A DNA stretch of 35,310 nucleotides from Alphaproteobacteria bacterium (lineage in GTDB: Bacteria > Pseudomonadota > Alphaproteobacteria > Rickettsiales > SXRF01), in assembly GCA_020054105.1 (NCBI GenBank), contig JAGVLW010000092.1, positions 1-35,310 of the forward strand, given 5' to 3'. Made by a program: the position numbers and the translations under genes. Below the pieces are notes generated by a model. It was not told the DNA's origin. It saw only the letters and a program-made list of their open reading frames with translations, and ran no database searches. Shown one piece after another: positions 31,994 to 35,310 of this stretch. Numbering within the stretch: position 1 is the first letter of the stretch; each line of letters begins with the position of its first letter.

Positions 31994-33268
31994 ATGACCG
32001 ATAACTTGACCCGAATATTAATCGAGCGCTGGCGCGACGACCCTGCCGGCACTTATCGCAGCTGGTTTTTATGGGAAGAACGCATTAAGAATTTCCGCTC
32101 GATCCGTCGCGGCATTGCCCAAGTGGTACAGGAAATCGACGCAGGTACGTTCGGCAATAAATATCGGGATTCGTCGCTGGAAACCATCGTCAGCTCGGTG
32201 GCGGAACAGCGCCAAATCTTCAAGGGAGCCGATCACGCGTTTCTCTGGAAGCCGAAGTTGCGCATCCCTGATATTTACGAAAGCCCGGACAATCAGCGTG
32301 CCTTTGGGCAGCTGCTGCATGCCTGCGCCTGCTGCAATACGGCGGAACAGATCATTGCCGCCATCCACCGCATCGATCAGCTGGCGATCAAAGGCTTGGG
32401 GCCAGCGGTGGCGAACCTGCTTTATTTCCTGCATCCGACGCTGATGCCACCGTTTAATACCGCCATCGTGAACGGCTATAACGCGCTCACCGACGCGAAG
32501 GTGAAGCTTGGCCGCTGGAGTGAATACCTCGCCATGCGCAGCGGCATTCTGGCGCTTAACGACAAGCACCGCGATTTGCTGTCGAACGATTTAGGTGCGA
32601 TCGGCGGGTTGCTGTTCGATATCGGCTCAGGCCGCTATACCGCGCCACCGCTGCAAGACGACGCCAGTGCCAAACGCGTCTGGGAGGAAGATCTGGCTAA
32701 AGTGCGCGAACAAGCGGCCAGCGCGCAGAAAGCGCTGGCTTCGGCGCAGGAAAATGACCGCACCCATACCGAAATTCAGGGATGGTTGCGTGATTTGGGA
32801 AAAGCGCTTGGTTACACGGTATGGATTGCCTCCAACGACCGCCGCCGTCCTTATCTGCAAGGGCAATTGGCCGATGGCTGCGTTGAGAAGCTACCCGCAT
32901 CCATTGAGAGCACTGCCGGTGCGGATGCCGTCAAGCTGATTGACATTCTGTGGTTGGATAAGGAATGCACACGCGTGATGGCGGCGTTCGAGGTGGAGCA
33001 TACTACGTCAATTTATTCCGGCATCGTGCGCATGCTCGATCTGGCGCTTGGTAGCGACCTGCATGCCAGCGAAGGCCTGTTCCTTGTTGCACCGGATAAC
33101 CGCGAACAGGAAGTGCGCGCGCAGCTGGCGCGGCCAGCCTTTAGCCGCGTGGCCGATATGAAAGTACGATACCTGCCGTATAGCGAGCTGGAAAAGCACC
33201 GCGAAACACTTTCGCGTTTCAGCTCCGGCATCAAGGGCGTCCACGCTATTTCCCGCCTGCTGGTTTAG
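31994..33268 (+). CDS. PD-(D/E)XK nuclease-like protein with HhH-like segment
   Basis: This 424-residue protein has no close match I can name. The middle (about 131-155, AIKGLGPAVANLLYFLHPTL) reads like a helix-hairpin-helix DNA-binding segment, followed by MPPFNTAIVNGYNAL. A coiled region (about 228-258) leads to a C-terminal domain with LIDILWLD (Asp317) and AAFEVEHTTSIYSGIVRMLDLA (Glu333 and Glu335). The acidic pattern D-x(15)-ExE with an adjacent strand resembles PD-(D/E)XK restriction-type nucleases. A restriction or defence role is inference. No methyltransferase is next to it. The start has a weak ribosome binding site; the promoter-like motif lies just upstream. Confidence 0.6.
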   Translation: MTDNLTRILIERWRDDPAGTYRSWFLWEERIKNFRSIRRGIAQVVQEIDAGTFGNKYRDSSLETIVSSVAEQRQIFKGADHAFLWKPKLRIPDIYESPDNQRAFGQLLHACACCNTAEQIIAAIHRIDQLAIKGLGPAVANLLYFLHPTLMPPFNTAIVNGYNALTDAKVKLGRWSEYLAMRSGILALNDKHRDLLSNDLGAIGGLLFDIGSGRYTAPPLQDDASAKRVWEEDLAKVREQAASAQKALASAQENDRTHTEIQGWLRDLGKALGYTVWIASNDRRRPYLQGQLADGCVEKLPASIESTAGADAVKLIDILWLDKECTRVMAAFEVEHTTSIYSGIVRMLDLALGSDLHASEGLFLVAPDNREQEVRAQLARPAFSRVADMKVRYLPYSELEKHRETLSRFSSGIKGVHAISRLLV

Positions 33269-33328
33269 ACGAATCAAAATATTGATAACTTCTAATGGTT
33301 TGATTAGAAAATCAATTAAATACACTTT

Positions 33329-33358
33329 TTTTGAGGGATAGCCTTTTCTGACGCGTAT
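33329..33358 (+). promoter_or_regulatory. Spaced promoter-like motif, copy 2
   Basis: TTTTGAGGG (33329-33337), 15 bases, then GCGTAT (33353-33358), 54 bases before the small secreted protein gene. A small hairpin TACCGC-tatcac-GCGGTA follows it in the leader, at about 33369-33386. Confidence 0.65.
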
Positions 33359-33412
33359 CACTGAATACTTACCGCTATCACGCGGTAGCCAACCATATGA
33401 AAGGGCGCTTTT

Positions 33413-33700
33413 ATGAAAATCTCAAAAATCCTTGCGCTTGCCGCCATTGCGACAAGTATTCTTTCCACTGCCGCCTATGCAGGCGGCGATCAAACCCAAC
33501 GCCGCATTGCCGAGGAAAACGCCCAGTATTTTGCTCAAAAAGGGCATCCCAGTGATTCCGGCATGGCGACAAAAAAAGCGGCAGGTGGCAACATGAAACA
33601 GGATACGCATAACCCGGCAGTATCGCAATATCCCTGCGCTGGCTGCACCTACGATCAAAAGGTGGGCGGCTACGTGCAGAATCCGCACATCAAGCGTTAA
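33413..33700 (+). CDS. Small secreted protein, unknown
   Basis: The 95-residue product has a clear Sec signal peptide (MKISKILALAAIATSILSTA, cleavage probably after AYA, residue 23). The mature part is ~72 residues, hydrophilic, and has a single Cys75-x2-Cys78 pair in YPCAGCTY. I do not recognise the family. The ribosome binding site AAAGGG is good. It sits between the nuclease-like gene and the CzcC-type efflux gene and carries the same upstream motif as both, and a terminator follows it, so it is its own transcription unit. A metal-binding or redox role from the CxxC and efflux neighbours is a guess. Confidence 0.7.
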   Translation: MKISKILALAAIATSILSTAAYAGGDQTQRRIAEENAQYFAQKGHPSDSGMATKKAAGGNMKQDTHNPAVSQYPCAGCTYDQKVGGYVQNPHIKR

Positions 33701-33722
33701 TTCTTTCTTAAATGTAGCTCTA

Positions 33723-33764
33723 AAAGGGGCTTGCAAAAAAATTGTGAGGCCCTTTCATTTTTTT
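33723..33764 (+). terminator. Rho-independent terminator
   Basis: AAAGGGGCT (33723-33731) pairs with AGGCCCTTT (33747-33755) with one mismatch, around an A-rich loop containing GCAA/TTGT. A T-rich run (CATTTTTTTC) follows. It ends the small secreted protein gene. Confidence 0.65.
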
Positions 33765-33771
33765 CATATAG

Positions 33772-33801
33772 TTTTGAGGGATAACCGCAACTGGTGCGTA
33801 T
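33772..33801 (+). promoter_or_regulatory. Spaced promoter-like motif, copy 3
   Basis: TTTTGAGGG (33772-33780), 15 bases, then GCGTAT (33796-33801), 28 bases before the start of the TolC-type gene. Copies 2 and 3 also share GATA right after the GGG and ACT after GCGTAT. Confidence 0.65.
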
Positions 33802-33829
33802 TACTATTACTTAATTTAAGGGATTCTCT

Positions 33830-35053
33830 ATGCGCTATGTATTGACTGCCGCCGCTTTGCTCTCTTGCTTTATCAGCGTCAGCGCCTTTGCCGAGGTTGT
33901 GCCTCTCGATCAGGTCATCGCGCGCACGCTGGAGAAGAGCCCGGCTGCGGCACGGGTAGAGCGCGATTATCAGGACAGGCTGGCCGAAGGCACCGCTGCT
34001 ACCACGTTTGATAATCCTGAATTGCAGGCCGATGTGCTGCGGAAAAACAATAGCGGCGGTAACGACTTGGAAATGGAATTGACCCAGCCTTTGCGCCTCT
34101 CGCATTTGACAGGCCTGCGAAGCACTTACGCCGAAACGCTATCCCGCGCCGCCACCACGCAGCAAAAATACGAATTGTTCAAGACCGTCAACGAGGTCAG
34201 CACCCTTTATATGAAGCTATGGCTGCTGCAGGAGCGTGAAAGCCTGTATGACAAATCCGCTCAGGACGCTGAAAATCTCGCCGGTACAGTACGCGGCGCG
34301 GCGAAGCAAGGCCAGTTAGCCGTTTCGGAATCCACGCTGTTCACCGCCGATAGCGTGCGGCTTCGCACCGAGATCGACAGCATCGCGGCGGAAATGGCAC
34401 AAACCAAGCTTGATCTTGCTAAATCCACCGGCTTTTCTTTCGCTGAAATCGAAGCGGTCAAACCGAATTTTTCTCCTGTACCGACGCCGGAACAGTTGGT
34501 GACTTTTTCGGATTCCCGCTCCACATTGCGCGCGGTGACGCGCGATAATTTCGCCGCCGCTCAGCAGCGCCTGAAAGTGGCGCAGGCCGATGCGTTTCCT
34601 GAATTCGGGCCGCGCCTGCTTTATAATCGCGGGTTCAGCGGCAATGACGAGCGCGCAATGGGCTTCGGCATCGCCATGCGCATTCCCCTATGGGACACCA
34701 ATCAGGCCGAGCGCCAGCGCGCGCGCGCCGCGCTCAATGTGGCGCAAGCGGATATTGATAGCGTGACGGTTAAGAATCCGCAGGAAATGCTTGGCCAGTT
34801 GCAGCAAAGCGCCGTGCGGCTGCAGGAGCGTGAACAAAAATACTGGAGCGACATACTGCCGGGCTATCGGAAAAGCTATGATTTAAGCCGCCAGATGCTG
34901 CGCGCAGGCCAGATCCCGGCGCTCGATCTCTGGCAGGTACGCGAGAAATTGTATCAGGTCGAGGAAGCGGCGCTGCAATCCACCATCGATGCCTACGCAG
35001 CACGGCTGACACTGGAATTGGAAATCGGTGGCAAGCTAGAGGAAGTGCAATGA
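33830..35053 (+). CDS. TolC-family outer-membrane efflux protein, CzcC type
   Basis: The 407-residue protein has a signal peptide (cleavage after AFA, residue 21) and the two-fold TolC pattern: long alpha-helical hairpins beginning PLDQVIARTLEKSPAAAR, with NPELQADV and a second repeat LKVAQADAFPEFGPRLLYNRGFS. Proteins of this type are the outer-membrane exit of RND heavy-metal efflux pumps such as CzcCBA. It has a good AAGGGA ribosome binding site and overlaps the next gene by ATGA, so the pair is co-translated. The promoter-like motif copy 3 is its probable start. Metal specificity cannot be read. Confidence 0.88.
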   Translation: MRYVLTAAALLSCFISVSAFAEVVPLDQVIARTLEKSPAAARVERDYQDRLAEGTAATTFDNPELQADVLRKNNSGGNDLEMELTQPLRLSHLTGLRSTYAETLSRAATTQQKYELFKTVNEVSTLYMKLWLLQERESLYDKSAQDAENLAGTVRGAAKQGQLAVSESTLFTADSVRLRTEIDSIAAEMAQTKLDLAKSTGFSFAEIEAVKPNFSPVPTPEQLVTFSDSRSTLRAVTRDNFAAAQQRLKVAQADAFPEFGPRLLYNRGFSGNDERAMGFGIAMRIPLWDTNQAERQRARAALNVAQADIDSVTVKNPQEMLGQLQQSAVRLQEREQKYWSDILPGYRKSYDLSRQMLRAGQIPALDLWQVREKLYQVEEAALQSTIDAYAARLTLELEIGGKLEEVQ

Positions 35054-35310
35054 AACGGAAAGCCCTTATCCTATCGCTTTTGATGACCCTGTTGGTGGGT
35101 AGACAGGCGTTCGCGCATGAGGGGCATGACGAAGCGCCCGGCGATGCCTCCTCCGGTCCCGCCACTGGCGTCGTGACGTTGAGCGATTCCGCCCTTACGA
35201 ATCTTGGCATTGAAACCGCACCCGCCACGCTGGCGCCGCTGGGTAAATCGCTGGAAATGATCGCCACTATCGAATATCTGCCGGAGCGCTACGCCAATAT
35301 CACGCCCAAA
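35050..35310 (+). CDS. RND efflux periplasmic adaptor, CzcB type, 5' part
   Basis: Only 87 codons are present before the window ends. The protein has a signal peptide (MKRKALILSLLMTLLVGRQAFA) and a mature N-terminus HEGHDEAP, a His/Glu-rich tract common in metal-efflux adaptors. Next comes VTLSDSALTNLGIETAPA, the standard opening of CzcB/CusB-like membrane fusion proteins. It links the TolC-type exit to an inner-membrane RND pump expected downstream. The ATG overlaps the stop of the TolC-type gene. Confidence 0.88.
   Translation, partial: MKRKALILSLLMTLLVGRQAFAHEGHDEAPGDASSGPATGVVTLSDSALTNLGIETAPATLAPLGKSLEMIATIEYLPERYANITPK

Overview
This 35.3 kb window is a moderately GC-rich chromosomal segment from an alphaproteobacterium. 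The lineage is inferred from gene order: rpmH-rnpA-yidD-yidC-engB-argB, and zapA-6S RNA-fau-TIGR00282 metallophosphoesterase. COQ7, Tad-type pilus proteins and a long nitronate monooxygenase fit the same group. I cannot assign a genus. Most genes are housekeeping, but the spaces between them, and some coding sequences, are crowded with small palindromic repeats.

Layout. 1-801: 3' part of an LhgO-like FAD oxidoreductase. 877-2001: unrecognised protein with four HTH-like repeats. 1991-4349 (minus): panB and a membrane histidine kinase. 4497-8803 (plus): ribosomal protein L34, RNase P protein, YidD, YidC, EngB and ArgB in one tight cluster behind a clear sigma70 promoter. 8910-11463: a TadG-like VWA protein divergent from two TadE-like proteins. 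11444-14674: a very divergent, full-length phosphoenolpyruvate carboxylase homologue. 14951-17477: a small HTH protein, then the phosphoesterase, fau, 6S RNA and zapA block. 17801-19248: an unknown membrane protein with a single-base frameshift. 19255-24420: carboxylesterase, DNA polymerase I and nitronate monooxygenase. 24520-29192 (minus): lipoprotein secretin, ABC-2-type permease, an unknown membrane-anchored protein and an AraC-type regulator with a membrane N-terminus, probably one unit. 29306-30339 (minus): coq7 and dsbB, overlapping. 30387-31850: a repeat-rich recombination scar with half a tRNA-Leu, an intact tRNA-Leu, a beheaded gene start and a truncated type III polyketide synthase. 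31994-35310: an accessory block with a nuclease-like protein, a small secreted protein, and a CzcC/CzcB-type efflux pair that runs off the end.

Most unusual features. (1) Seven palindromes have arms built from degenerate tandem 7- or 8-base units. Three lie in frame inside polA, and related ones carry the ribosome binding sites and start codons of rnpA, the esterase and polA. (2) Two copies of a modular three-hairpin element share a conserved core, while the flanking hairpins differ completely in sequence but keep stem length. (3) The spaced motif TTTTGAGGG-N15-GCGTAT occurs upstream of all three transcription units in the accessory block, suggesting a shared promoter class. (4) The PEPC homologue has altered catalytic motifs. 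(5) A 120-base nested palindrome sits between 6S RNA and fau.

All calls come from reading the sequence and recalling protein families. No database search or structure prediction was run.
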